Assembly: GCF_021442385.1 (NCBI RefSeq)
Contig: NZ_MUZA01000040.1
Span: 1 to 58,370 of the forward strand
Origin: Micromonospora sp. MH99
GTDB lineage: Bacteria; Actinomycetota; Actinomycetes; Mycobacteriales; Micromonosporaceae
Direction of reading: 5' to 3'
Length of the DNA stretch: 58,370 nt
How positions within the stretch are numbered: the first letter of the stretch is position 1; each line of letters begins with the position of its first letter. Shown here piece by piece: positions 8,479-17,066 of this stretch. The translations under genes and the position numbers were made by a program. The notes beneath the pieces are model-generated. The model was not told the origin of the DNA, made no database searches, and worked only from the letters and a program-made list of their open reading frames with translations.

Positions 8479-9540
8479 TCAGCCCTGGCTGCCGCCCGGC
8501 AACACCGCTGTCGCCTGGTCACCGGCGCCGGCCAGCACCCGCGCCTGCTGCGGCCAGGTGGCCAGCGCGGGTGCCGCACGCAGACCGGCGGCCCGGATCA
8601 GGTCGCGCAGCGCCGGCTCGTCCAGCTCGCCGAGCTGGCGGTAGGTGCGTACGCCGGCCGCCTGCAGGGCGGCCGCCATCTTCGGCCCGACCCCCTGGAT
8701 CCGGCGGAAGTCGTCCGCCGGGCCCGTCGGCTCGGTGTCGACCTGCGTCGCCGTGGTGTCGGCCGTCCGTACCGGCGGGGCGGCCCGCACCGGCTCGGCG
8801 TCCTCGACGTCCGCCGAGGACGCGACCGCCGCGACCGCCGGCGCCGCCTCGGCCGGGGTGACCTCGGTGTACGTGGTCTCGGTCTGCGGGGCCTCCGCCG
8901 GGTCGGTCCCGGCGTCGGCGGTGTCCGCCGGGCTGGTCGCGGCCGGGCTGGTCTCGACCGGGCTGGTCTCGACGTCGGTGGTCTCGGCCGGGCTGGTCTC
9001 CGCTTGCGGGACCTCCGCAGGGGTCACCTCGGCGTGGGACGCCTCGGACGGCAGGGTGTCGGTGCTGTCGTCCATCGGCTGGCGCGGGGCGATCACGGTC
9101 GCCGGGGCGGGCTGCTCGTCGACCGCTACCGGCTCGGGGTCCGTCGTGAACGCGGGCACCTCGTCGACCGCGCCGGTCCGCTCGGGGGCGGGCGGCGGCG
9201 CGTCGGTGAGGGCCATGTCGCTTGTGTCGACGGCGTCCGGGGCGGAGTCGTCACGCGTGGTCACCGCGGCCGGCGCGCTGACCGTGTCCACCGGGACCGG
9301 CTCCTCGCTGACCGCGGCCGGGGGAGCGTCCACGGCCGCCGCCGGGGTGGACTCGTCGGTGGCGGCCGGCGGCACCGGAGCGTCGATCACGGCCAGGCCG
9401 GCGACGGGGTCACCGTCCACGATCGACTGACCCCGCCCGCTGGCCCGCGTGTCCTGCCGGCCGCGCAGCAACCATCCGGCGGCCAGGCCCAGCAACAACG
9501 CCAGTACCACTATCAGCGAGTGTCCGATAGACCACTCCAC
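8479..9540 (-). CDS. Membrane-anchored helix-hairpin-helix protein with long linker
   Basis: A 353-residue protein in three parts. The first is an N-terminal membrane anchor (about residues 6-24, SLIVVLALLLGLAAGWLL). A low-complexity linker of about 240 residues follows, built of Ala/Thr/Glu/Pro with many (E)TSPA(E/A)T-like repeats. The C-terminal domain of about 75 residues starts FRRIQGVGPKMAAALQAAG, a helix-hairpin-helix fold of the DNA-polymerase-beta or ribosomal-L21-associated DUF type. The GTG start at 9540 is set by GAGGGAGG seven bases upstream. The role is unknown; the anchor plus HhH domain suggests DNA or protein binding at the membrane. Confidence 0.75.
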   Translation of the reverse strand: MEWSIGHSLIVVLALLLGLAAGWLLRGRQDTRASGRGQSIVDGDPVAGLAVIDAPVPPAATDESTPAAAVDAPPAAVSEEPVPVDTVSAPAAVTTRDDSAPDAVDTSDMALTDAPPPAPERTGAVDEVPAFTTDPEPVAVDEQPAPATVIAPRQPMDDSTDTLPSEASHAEVTPAEVPQAETSPAETTDVETSPVETSPAATSPADTADAGTDPAEAPQTETTYTEVTPAEAAPAVAAVASSADVEDAEPVRAAPPVRTADTTATQVDTEPTGPADDFRRIQGVGPKMAAALQAAGVRTYRQLGELDEPALRDLIRAAGLRAAPALATWPQQARVLAGAGDQATAVLPGGSQG

Positions 9541-9758
9541 GGCGAACCTCCCTCTCTGCTCGTCGAATAAGTCACGAGAAAAACTCGCCGCAGCTTTGCA
9601 CACGCGCTTTGCCGACGACAGAGAGGACCGGCCGTCGGGACGGTCACCCCGTGGGGTGCCCGGCGGGTGACGCAGCGTCGCAGCCCCGACAGGACGCGAC
9701 AGGCAGCGGCCACGCCACCGATGCGCGCGACGACCAGGGCCGGACCCCGCACACGAAG

Positions 9759-9794
9759 CGACCCGGGCCGGCGCCTGTCGCCGTGCCCGGGTCG
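9759..9794 (-). terminator. Hairpin terminator after FAD monooxygenase gene
   Basis: 10-bp arms CGACCCGGGC and GCCCGGGTCG (9759-9768 and 9785-9794) with a 16-base loop, 12 bases beyond the stop at 9807. It marks the left edge of the polyketide region. Confidence 0.7.
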
Positions 9795-9806
9795 GTGGTG
9801 CCGCGT

Positions 9807-11156
9807 TCAGTCCTGGTCGCCCTCGTAGGTGTGGAAGTCGTCGACGAAGCGGCGCCGCAGTGGGGGCACCCAGCTGGTCACTCCGAAGTAGCCGCGCGCA
9901 CCGAGCAGCGCGAGTCGGCCCACCACCGGCCGGTACATCCGGTCGTCGCCGCTGGTGCCGCTGCGGTGCAGCGAGTCGGCGACCCGCGCGAAGCCGTACG
10001 GCACCATGGCGGCCTCGTAGTCCGCGACCGCCTGCACCAGCGTCGTGTCCCCGGCGGCGGCGCGGGTGAGGTGCTTGCAGAGCAGGCGTGCGTCGCGCAG
10101 CGCGGTGTTCGCGCCCACCCCACGCCCCGGCGTCATGGTGTGGATGGCGTCGCCGAGCAGCGTGACCGTGCTGCTCTTCCAGGGCGGCGTCGGCTCGGAC
10201 GTGCTCACCTTGATCGGCAGGGCGCTGTCCGGATCGCTCATCCGCAACAGCTCCCGCAGGTGCGGATGCCAGTTGGGGGTGAGGTCCAGGGCGACGCGGA
10301 TCAGGTCCGCACCTCGGCGTTGCAGCACGTCGGCCGGGAAGCGGCGGGCCGTGCTCCAGATGATCAGGTTGATGTAGTCGGCGCTGGTCTGCGCCGACAG
10401 GCCGGACCAGGCCCGCAGCAGGGCGGCGTCGTCGTCGCTGACGCCCGGCTTGATCGCCCGGTCGGCGTCCCACTTGAACTCCATCACGTGCAGCACACCC
10501 ATGGTCCCGCCGGCGCCGAAGATCAGCGAGATGCCCTTGCGGACCCGCTCGGGTACGAGGTCGCGGGTCTGCGCCGTCAGCGGAATGCGGGTGGCGATGT
10601 TGATGGTGCCGGCGTCGCGGGTCACCGCGTGTGGCAGGTACTGGCGGCGGACCGCCGAGTGTGTGCCGTCCGCCGCCACCAGCAGGTCGCCGGTGGCGCT
10701 GGTCCCGTCGGCGAAGTGCGCGGTGACCGTGCCGTCGTCGTGCTGCTCGTACCGGACGAAGGTCTTGTCGAAGCGCACCACGTCGCCCAGGTCGGTCAGC
10801 AGCACCTGCCGCAGCACCATCCGGGCCACCGAGTGTTCGGTGTGCACCGGGTCGACGGCCGGCCGCAACTCGAACGAGGCGGTCTGGCGCAGCCGCTGGG
10901 TGACGACGTTGAAGTAGCTCGGCGGTCGGGCGCAGGTGGCCAGGAACGTGGCGAACAGCTTCGGCGACAGGCACTCGCGCAGCGCCAGGCTGCCGGTGGG
11001 GCCGATGCCCACCCGGTAACCGAGCAGCCCTTCGGCGCTGTGCCGGTGGCGTTCGTAGACGGCGACGCTGATCCCGGCGCGGCGCAGCCCGTGCGCGAGG
11101 CACAGACCTCCGGTGCCGGCGCCGATGATCAGGACGTGCGGTCCGGCGGCGGACAT
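9807..11156 (-). CDS. FAD-dependent aromatic hydroxylase (polyketide tailoring)
   Basis: A 449-residue group A flavoprotein monooxygenase (PF01494). The dinucleotide-binding motif GAGTGG is near residue 12. A DG-type motif, LLVAADGTHSAVRRQYL, is near residues 155-171. The FAD ribityl site GDAIHTMTPGRGVGANTALRDA has its core at GDAIHTMTPGRG near residue 315. Such enzymes use NAD(P)H and O2 to hydroxylate phenolic polyketides, as WhiE ORF VIII does. It is followed two bases later by a TcmI-type cyclase gene on the same strand; both lie downstream of the SARP gene and probably form one transcript. Confidence 0.88.
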   Translation of the reverse strand: MSAAGPHVLIIGAGTGGLCLAHGLRRAGISVAVYERHRHSAEGLLGYRVGIGPTGSLALRECLSPKLFATFLATCARPPSYFNVVTQRLRQTASFELRPAVDPVHTEHSVARMVLRQVLLTDLGDVVRFDKTFVRYEQHDDGTVTAHFADGTSATGDLLVAADGTHSAVRRQYLPHAVTRDAGTINIATRIPLTAQTRDLVPERVRKGISLIFGAGGTMGVLHVMEFKWDADRAIKPGVSDDDAALLRAWSGLSAQTSADYINLIIWSTARRFPADVLQRRGADLIRVALDLTPNWHPHLRELLRMSDPDSALPIKVSTSEPTPPWKSSTVTLLGDAIHTMTPGRGVGANTALRDARLLCKHLTRAAAGDTTLVQAVADYEAAMVPYGFARVADSLHRSGTSGDDRMYRPVVGRLALLGARGYFGVTSWVPPLRRRFVDDFHTYEGDQD

Positions 11157-11157
11157 G

Positions 11158-11505
11158 TCAGCCGGCCGGGTGGGGCGCTGCCACGTCGGCCGCGTCCCAC
11201 CGGTAGAAGCAGTCGGCGATGGCGTCGCGGGGGGAGCGCCAGCTCGACAGGTACGGCGAGGTGTGGGCCGCGAGCCGCTCGTTCACCTGCGCAAAGAGCG
11301 GGTGGTTGCGGGCTGCGGCGAGCGCGCCCGGGTCGACGTCCGAGGTTTCGATGAGGTGCACGAACACGTCGTGCAGGCAGTACAGGGACCGGTGCGTGAC
11401 GCCGGTCAGACCCGGTAGTTCGGTGGCGTCGGACTCGGCGAAGATCTGGGCGACCCGCTCCTCCGCGCCCGGGATGATCCGGCTGACGATCAGTAGACGA
11501 CTCAT
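11158..11505 (-). CDS. TcmI-family polyketide cyclase, copy 1
   Basis: A 115-residue single-domain protein of the polyketide cyclase family PF04673 (TcmI, WhiE VII type), a dimeric ferredoxin-like fold that guides late ring closure of aromatic polyketides. It shares the blocks IFAESDATELP, SPYL and WRSPRDA with the second copy at 12856. It lies next to the FAD hydroxylase and downstream of the SARP gene. Confidence 0.9.
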   Translation of the reverse strand: MSRLLIVSRIIPGAEERVAQIFAESDATELPGLTGVTHRSLYCLHDVFVHLIETSDVDPGALAAARNHPLFAQVNERLAAHTSPYLSSWRSPRDAIADCFYRWDAADVAAPHPAG

Positions 11506-11598
11506 GGGAACCCTTCCGCCGGTGGCCGGTTCCGACCCGTGGGCCGGTGGTCACGTGCTCGTTGTGCCCACCGTGCCGCAGGGTGTGTCACGTCACCG

Positions 11599-12411
11599 TC
11601 ACGTGGGCCGCCCGGCCGGTGACGGCCGGGCGGCGGTCACCGGGCCGACGGTCGCGGGGCGGGTGGCCGCCCGGATCGGGGCGAGCGTGTCGTCGAGCAG
11701 GGCGCTCATCGCCGGGCTGGGCTCCAGGCGCAGCTCCCGGCGCAACAGGTCGCGGTAGACGTAGAAGGCGTGCACCGCCTCGAAGGCGTTGCCCTCGGCG
11801 AGATGGATGCGTACCACCAGTCGGTGGGGCGTCTCGCGCAGCGGCTCGGCGGCCATCGCCTCCAACGCGGCCTCCAGCGCCTCGCCGTGCCGGCCCGCCG
11901 CGAGGTGCTGCGCGGCCACCTGCTCCAGCATGTGCAGGCGCAGTTGTCGCAACCGTTCCCGGTCCAGCAGGACCCAGTCGTCGTACCAGCCGGGCAGCAG
12001 GTCGTGCCGGCCGGCGGCGAGCGCGCCGGCGGTGGTCCGCGGGTCGTCGCCGTTGCGGACGCGGGCGGCCGTCTGGACGAGGTCGTCCACGTCGAGGCGT
12101 ACCGCCGGGGCCAGTCGGACCGTGTCGCCGGCCACGACCATCGGGCAGCACGGGTCCTGCCGCAGCCGCCACAGCGCGGTACGCAGCGACGACAGCGCCC
12201 GTTCCTCCGACACGTCGGGCCAGAGCAGCCCGGCCAGTTGGCTGCGGGTGGCGCCGGGACGCAGCCCGATCAGCGCGATCACCCGTTGCAGGCCGCGCGG
12301 CACCACGATGTGCGCGGTGGCGTGCAGGAGACGGAAGCCGCCGAGCAGATGCAGTGCGAGGTCGGCCTCGCCGGGACCTGCGGCGGTCGGCACGGACGGC
12401 TCAACGGCCAC
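11599..12411 (-). CDS. SARP-family pathway activator
   Basis: A 270-residue Streptomyces antibiotic regulatory protein. An OmpR-type winged-helix domain (LHLLGGFRLL, then LIGLRPGATRSQLAGLLWPD) is followed by the bacterial transcriptional activation domain, ending LRRELRLEPSPAM. The GTG at 12411 is chosen because AGGGGG lies seven bases upstream; the frame stays open to a GTG at 12528. SARPs bind heptameric direct repeats near the -35 of biosynthetic promoters and activate them. It is divergent from the large polyketide operon and is probably its switch. Confidence 0.87.
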   Translation of the reverse strand: MAVEPSVPTAAGPGEADLALHLLGGFRLLHATAHIVVPRGLQRVIALIGLRPGATRSQLAGLLWPDVSEERALSSLRTALWRLRQDPCCPMVVAGDTVRLAPAVRLDVDDLVQTAARVRNGDDPRTTAGALAAGRHDLLPGWYDDWVLLDRERLRQLRLHMLEQVAAQHLAAGRHGEALEAALEAMAAEPLRETPHRLVVRIHLAEGNAFEAVHAFYVYRDLLRRELRLEPSPAMSALLDDTLAPIRAATRPATVGPVTAARPSPAGRPT

Positions 12412-12855
12412 GGCGGCACCCCCTGCGGAACGCTCGTCCCGACTGTCTGCTGTGTCCCGGATCGGCTGCCGCCTCGCCACCGTCGACCCCGTCGATGGAA
12501 TGCGACCACGGCTGTGAAGACGCGGCACCGCCCGCCGGAGCCGCCGGGCTGACCACCGTGAAGATTATCAATAATGGTCACGGTGAGTCAACGCCGATGT
12601 TGGCCTTCCCTCGACCGCGAGCAACCATGAGATCGGTTCTGAACTGGTAAAACGTCATTCCTTTGGCTCGTGATGCACACATGGGACGCATAGCTCATAC
12701 ACAGGTTGCGTCAACGCAGCGTCACCGTGCAGCGTCGACGGTCGGTTCGTCACGGTGACGCCGCCGTGACGACGACTGCCGCATCGTGGCGGCAGTCGTC
12801 CAGCGCGACCGGAGGTTCACCGGCCGGCCCGGACGCCGTGGGGGGAGGCCCAGCC
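12412..12855. promoter_or_regulatory. Divergent control region between SARP gene and polyketide operon
   Basis: 444 bases without a supported gene, with an AT-richer core at about 12560-12700. It contains the 32-bp palindrome described separately and further copies of its arm: TCACCGTG at 12722 and the palindrome CGTCACGGTGACG at 12748-12760. The promoters for both divergent transcripts must lie here. I cannot place -35 and -10 boxes with confidence. Confidence 0.6.
12554..12585. promoter_or_regulatory. 32-bp palindrome, candidate operator
   Basis: Outer arms CACCGTGA and TCACGGTG (8 bp, perfect) enclose inner arms ATTAT and ATAAT around a central CA, with one two-base mismatch step. The AT-rich centre is striking in this GC-rich DNA. 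The location between the SARP gene and the polyketide operon makes it a likely binding site for a dimeric regulator. The arm sequence recurs at 12722-12729 and 12750-12758. Confidence 0.6.
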
Positions 12856-13194
12856 ATGGAGCGATCGCTGATCGTCGCGAAGGTCGTACCGACCGCCGAG
12901 GAACAGGTCGCGGACATCTTCGCCGAGTCGGACGCGACCGAGCTGCCGCGCCTGGTCGGCGTCCGGCACCGCGCGCTGTACCGACTGCACGACCTCTACG
13001 TGCACCTGCTCGACACCGAGCATCCGGCGCAGGAGGCGGTGGAGTCCGCCCGTGGTCACCCCGAGTTCGTCCGGGTCAGCGAGCGGCTGCGGCCGTACGT
13101 CTCGCCGTACCTGCCGACCTGGCGTTCACCGCGCGACGCGATGGCGCACTGCTTCTACCGCTTCGACGCCCCGGACGCCGGAGGGCGCTCGTGA
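12856..13194 (+). CDS. TcmI-family polyketide cyclase, copy 2
   Basis: A 112-residue paralogue of the cyclase at 11158 (PF04673 family), with the same IFAESDATELP and WRSPRDA blocks. The ATG at 12856 follows a GGGGGAGG site. It is the first gene of the long operon that runs to 21205. The next gene starts at the GTGA that contains its stop, which implies translational coupling. Two cyclases of one family suggest that separate rings are closed by each, or that one is redundant. Confidence 0.9.
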   Translation: MERSLIVAKVVPTAEEQVADIFAESDATELPRLVGVRHRALYRLHDLYVHLLDTEHPAQEAVESARGHPEFVRVSERLRPYVSPYLPTWRSPRDAMAHCFYRFDAPDAGGRS

Positions 13195-14936
13195 CCGCCA
13201 CCGCCGGGCCCGCGGAGCAACTCTGGTCCCGCTGCGCCGGCTGTGCGAGCCTGCTCTACCGCAAGCGGCTGCGCCGCAACCTGGACGTCTGCCCGGAGTG
13301 CGGTGAACACACCCGGCTCGGCGCCCCGGAACGACTGCGCCAGCTCGTGGACCCGGGCTCCCTGCGCCTCCTGCCCGACCGGCCGAGCGAGGCGGACCCG
13401 CTCGACTTCGTCGACGTGCTGCCCTACCCGCACCGGCTCAGCGCCGCGCGGGTCAGCACGGGCCTGGCCGAGGCGGTCCTGTGCGGCACCGCCACCATCG
13501 GCGGACAACCGGCCGCCCTGGCCGTGATGGACTTCCGCTTCCTCGGCGGCAGCCTCGGCTGCGCGGTGGGTGAGCTCATCACCCGAACCGCCGAGCAAGC
13601 GCTTGACGATCGCCTGCCACTGATCCTGGTCACCGCGTCCGGTGGGGCGCGGATGCAGGAGGGCGCCCTGTCGCTGATGCAGATGGCCACGGTCAGCCAG
13701 GCCATCGCCGCGCTGCGCGAGGCGGGTCTGCTCACCGTCAGCGTGCTGACCGACCCGACCTACGGCGGGGTGGCGGCGTCGTTCGCCACCAACACCGACC
13801 TGGTGCTCGCCGAGAGCGGCGCCCGGATGGGTTTCGCCGGACCACGGGTGATCCGCCAGGTCACCGGCCGGGCGTTGCCCGAGGGGTTCCAGACCGCCGA
13901 CTTCCTGCTGCGCCACGGTCAGGTGGACATGGTGGTGCAGCGCCGGTCGCTGCGGGGTCGACTCGCGGCGCTGCTGGCCGCGGCCCGCGCCGGCCGCCCG
14001 GCGCGGGCACCCGTACCCCGTCAGGAGCCGGCGCGGCACCACGAACGCCTGGCCGACGCGACCCCGACGGCGGAGGCGGACGGCCACCTGCCGGCCGACG
14101 ACGGCCCGACACCTGCGGTACGTGACGCGTGGGACACCGTGCGCACGGCCCGCCACCCGGGTCGACCCACCACCCTGGACTATCTCGACTCGGTCTTCGA
14201 CGGGTTCGTCGAGCTGCACGGCGACCGGCTCGGCGGGGACTGCCCCGCCATCGTCGGCGGTGTCGCCCGGCTCGCCGGCCGGCACGTCATGGTCATCGGC
14301 CACCAGAAGGGGCACACCACCGCCGACCTGGTCGCCCGCAACTTCGGGATGGCCAGCCCCGCCGGGCACCGCAAGGCGCTGCGACTGATGCGGCTCGCCG
14401 CCCGCCTCGGCCTGCCGGTGGTCACCCTCGTCGACACCCCCGGCGCCGACCCGGGGATCAGCGCCGAGGAGCAGGGCCAGGCGGCCGCCATCGCGGAGAA
14501 CATCCTCACCCTCACCGTGCTGCCCACCCCCGTCCTCGCGGTGATCACCGGTGAGGGCGGCAGCGGTGGCGCGCTGGCCCTCGCCGTCGCCGACCGGGTG
14601 CTGATGCTCCAACACGCGGTGTACTCGGTGATCAGCCCGGAGGGCTGCGCCGCGATCCTCTGGCCGGACCGTTCCGCCGCGCCGCAGGCCGCCCGCGCGC
14701 TCCGGCTGACGGCGCCCGACCTGTGTCGTCTCGGCGTCGTCGACGAGATCGTCCCCGAACCGGCGACGGCCGCCCACGACGACCCTGCGGAGACCGCCCG
14801 ACGGCTGCGCGCCGCGCTGCTGGCGAACCTGCTGCCGCTGCTGGACGTGCCGCCCGCCATGCTGGTCCGCCTGCGCCGCCAGCGGTTCCGCCGGTTCGGC
14901 GCCAATCGCGCCGGTGCCCGGGCGGGTGCCCGATGA
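13191..14936 (+). CDS. accDA: Acetyl-CoA carboxylase carboxyltransferase, fused beta-alpha (AccDA)
   Basis: A 581-residue fusion of the two carboxyltransferase subunits. The beta half (about 1-285) begins with a four-cysteine zinc ribbon (C15, C18, C34, C37) and contains ASGGARMQEG. The alpha half (about 295-581) contains VTLVDTPGADPGISAEEQGQ and TGEGGSGGALALA. The enzyme transfers CO2 from biotin to acetyl-CoA to give malonyl-CoA, the extender unit. With the accB and accC genes that follow, the operon carries its own complete carboxylase, as some aromatic polyketide clusters do. It overlaps its neighbours on both sides by 4 bases. Confidence 0.93.
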   Translation: MTATAGPAEQLWSRCAGCASLLYRKRLRRNLDVCPECGEHTRLGAPERLRQLVDPGSLRLLPDRPSEADPLDFVDVLPYPHRLSAARVSTGLAEAVLCGTATIGGQPAALAVMDFRFLGGSLGCAVGELITRTAEQALDDRLPLILVTASGGARMQEGALSLMQMATVSQAIAALREAGLLTVSVLTDPTYGGVAASFATNTDLVLAESGARMGFAGPRVIRQVTGRALPEGFQTADFLLRHGQVDMVVQRRSLRGRLAALLAAARAGRPARAPVPRQEPARHHERLADATPTAEADGHLPADDGPTPAVRDAWDTVRTARHPGRPTTLDYLDSVFDGFVELHGDRLGGDCPAIVGGVARLAGRHVMVIGHQKGHTTADLVARNFGMASPAGHRKALRLMRLAARLGLPVVTLVDTPGADPGISAEEQGQAAAIAENILTLTVLPTPVLAVITGEGGSGGALALAVADRVLMLQHAVYSVISPEGCAAILWPDRSAAPQAARALRLTAPDLCRLGVVDEIVPEPATAAHDDPAETARRLRAALLANLLPLLDVPPAMLVRLRRQRFRRFGANRAGARAGAR

Positions 14937-15604
14937 CCGCCGCGCCCACGGTCTCCACAGTGGACAGCTCGAACGGTAGGCCGGACGCCGAGGTCCGCAC
15001 CGACGAGGGCCGGGTCGACGTGGACGGCGGGCGCGTGGCGCAGACCGGCCCCGAGCCCGCCGACACTGTCCTCCCGGCCGGACGTCAGCCGGCGGACGGG
15101 CAACCGGGGGCCGACGCGGACGTCGAGGAGGTGCTGGCCGTGCTGCGTCGACAGGCGCGGCACCTGCTCGCCGAACTCCCCGGCCCGGTGCGTCGGATCC
15201 GGCTGCGCAGCGGGACGACGGTGCTGGACGTCCAGTGGCACCCGGACGAGCCGGCCGCCCGACCGGACGTACCCCCGGCACCGCCACCGGCCGGCTTCCC
15301 GCCGTCGGGGGGCGCGCGCGTGCCCGGCCCGCCGGCCGCGCTGATCCGGCCGCCGGTTCCCGGGCGTCCGGCGGTCCGGGCGCCGATCGTCGGCACCTTC
15401 TACCGCGCGCCGGAGCCCGGCGCGAGACCGTTCGTCGCGGTGGGCGACCTGGTCCGCCCCGGCCAGCCGGTCGCGATCGTCGAGGCGATGAAGCTGATGA
15501 ACGAGGTGACCGCCGACCGGGCCGGGCGGGTGGCCGCGATCCTCGTCGAGGACGGCCAGCCGGTGGAGTACGACCAGCCACTGGTCGAGCTGGATCCGGC
15601 CTGA
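14933..15604 (+). CDS. accB: Biotin carboxyl carrier protein of acetyl-CoA carboxylase
   Basis: A 223-residue carrier. The C-terminal biotinyl domain (about 150-223) has the thumb PIVGTFYRAPEPGARPF and the attachment motif EAMKLMN with Lys187. The N-terminal 60 residues are a non-conserved acidic extension and residues 105-148 form a Pro/Ala linker. The ATG overlaps the accDA stop (ATGA). It carries CO2 between AccC and AccDA. Confidence 0.93.
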   Translation: MTAAPTVSTVDSSNGRPDAEVRTDEGRVDVDGGRVAQTGPEPADTVLPAGRQPADGQPGADADVEEVLAVLRRQARHLLAELPGPVRRIRLRSGTTVLDVQWHPDEPAARPDVPPAPPPAGFPPSGGARVPGPPAALIRPPVPGRPAVRAPIVGTFYRAPEPGARPFVAVGDLVRPGQPVAIVEAMKLMNEVTADRAGRVAAILVEDGQPVEYDQPLVELDPA

Positions 15605-15623
15605 CGTCGGGAATGGGTGAGCG

Positions 15624-17066
15624 ATGTTCGAGACCGTGCTGATCGCCAACCGTGGCGAGATCGCGCTGCGGGTGCTGCGGGCGTGTCGGGAGCTGGGCGT
15701 GCGCACGGCGGTGGTCTACTCCGCCGCCGACGCCGACTCGGCGGCCGTACGCCTCGCCGACCAGGCCGTGCGCATCGGGCCGGCGTCGAGCCGGCGCAGC
15801 TACCTCAACGCCGCAGCGATCATGGAGGCGGCCCGGCAGGTGGGCGCGCAGGCCGTGCATCCCGGGTACGGCTTCCTGTCCGAGGACGCCGACTTCGCCG
15901 AGATCTGCGCGGACAACGGCCTGACGTTCATCGGCCCGCCGCCGGCGGTGATGGCGGCGCTGGCCGACAAGTCCTCGGCCCGGGCCCTCATGAGCCGGGC
16001 CGGGCTGCCGCTTCCGGCGGGCAGCGTCGCGCCGGTGGCGACCGCCGCCGCAGCGGCCGAGGTCGCCGAGGCCGTCGGTTACCCGGTCATCGTGAAGGCC
16101 GCCGCCGGTGGCGGGGGCCGGGGGATGACAGTGGTGCACCATCCGGGCGAGCTGGCCCGGGCGTACGCGCGGACACGGGCCGCCGCGCAGGCCGCCTTCG
16201 GCGACGACCGGGTGTACGTCGAGCGGTACCTCACCGAGGCCCGGCACGTCGAGGTGCAGGTGCTCTGCGACTCCCACGGCAACGGCGTGCACCTGGGCAC
16301 CCGCGACTGCTCGGTGCAGCGCCGGCACCAGAAACTCGTCGAGGAGGCCCCCGCTCCCGCGCTGTCCGCCGCCGTGCTCGACACCATCGCCGAGACCGCG
16401 CTGCGGGGCGCCCTGGAGGTCGGCTTCGTCGGCGCGGGCACGCTGGAGTTCCTGGTGGACGCCGAGGAACGCTTCCACTTCCTGGAGATCAACTGTCGGA
16501 TCCAGGTGGAACATCCCGCCACCGAGATGGTCACCGGGATCGACCTGGTGCACGAGCAACTGCACATCGCGGCCGGCGTGCCGCTGCGGTGGCGGCAGGA
16601 GGAGATCCGGCTGCACGGCGTCGCCGTGGAGTGCCGCGTCAACACCGAGGATCCCGAGCGTGACTTCGCGCCCACGCCCGGCCGCCTGGAACGGTTCACC
16701 CCGCCCGGAGGGCCGTTCACCCGCGTGGACACCCACGCCAGCGCCGGCTACCTGGTCGGCCCCTGGTACGACTCGCTGCTGGCCAAGGTGATCGTCTGGG
16801 CGCCCGACCGGGAACTGGCGCTCAACCGGCTGGAGCGTGCCCTGGAGGAGTTCGACATCGCCGGGCCGGGCGTGCACACCACCATCGGGTTCGTCCGGCG
16901 GGTGCTCGACGACGCCGCGTTCCGCAAGGGCCGCTACACCACCGGCCTGGTCGACCGACTGCTCACCACGCCGCCGCCGGTGCCCGCGCAGCGGTCGACG
17001 GCCACCCCCACACCCCGCGCCGCGCCCGCCGCGGAGCCCGACGTACCCAACCGGAGGACCCGATGA
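15624..17066 (+). CDS. accC: Biotin carboxylase of acetyl-CoA carboxylase
   Basis: A 480-residue ATP-grasp enzyme. It begins with the family's FETVLIANRGEIALRVLRAC, has the glycine-rich ATP loop KAAAGGGGRGM near residue 158, and the active-site stretch EFLVDAEERFHFLEINCRIQ with the catalytic Glu/Asn/Arg cluster near residues 275-293. It carboxylates biotin using ATP and bicarbonate. The last 30 residues are a Pro/Ala-rich tail. It lies 19 bases after accB and overlaps the carrier-aromatase gene by 4 bases. Confidence 0.94.
   Translation: MFETVLIANRGEIALRVLRACRELGVRTAVVYSAADADSAAVRLADQAVRIGPASSRRSYLNAAAIMEAARQVGAQAVHPGYGFLSEDADFAEICADNGLTFIGPPPAVMAALADKSSARALMSRAGLPLPAGSVAPVATAAAAAEVAEAVGYPVIVKAAAGGGGRGMTVVHHPGELARAYARTRAAAQAAFGDDRVYVERYLTEARHVEVQVLCDSHGNGVHLGTRDCSVQRRHQKLVEEAPAPALSAAVLDTIAETALRGALEVGFVGAGTLEFLVDAEERFHFLEINCRIQVEHPATEMVTGIDLVHEQLHIAAGVPLRWRQEEIRLHGVAVECRVNTEDPERDFAPTPGRLERFTPPGGPFTRVDTHASAGYLVGPWYDSLLAKVIVWAPDRELALNRLERALEEFDIAGPGVHTTIGFVRRVLDDAAFRKGRYTTGLVDRLLTTPPPVPAQRSTATPTPRAAPAAEPDVPNRRTR

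Noticed and set aside
12412..12528. SARP start at the upstream GTG (12528)
   Set aside because: The extra 39 residues are Arg/Ser-rich and not conserved-looking, and the GTG at 12411 has a good AGGGGG site. The longer form cannot be excluded.
13155..16877. A very long minus-strand open frame opposite the acetyl-CoA carboxylase genes
   Set aside because: It is an antisense shadow of high-GC codon bias. Its translation is low-complexity with no domains, while the plus strand encodes clear AccDA, AccB and AccC motifs.
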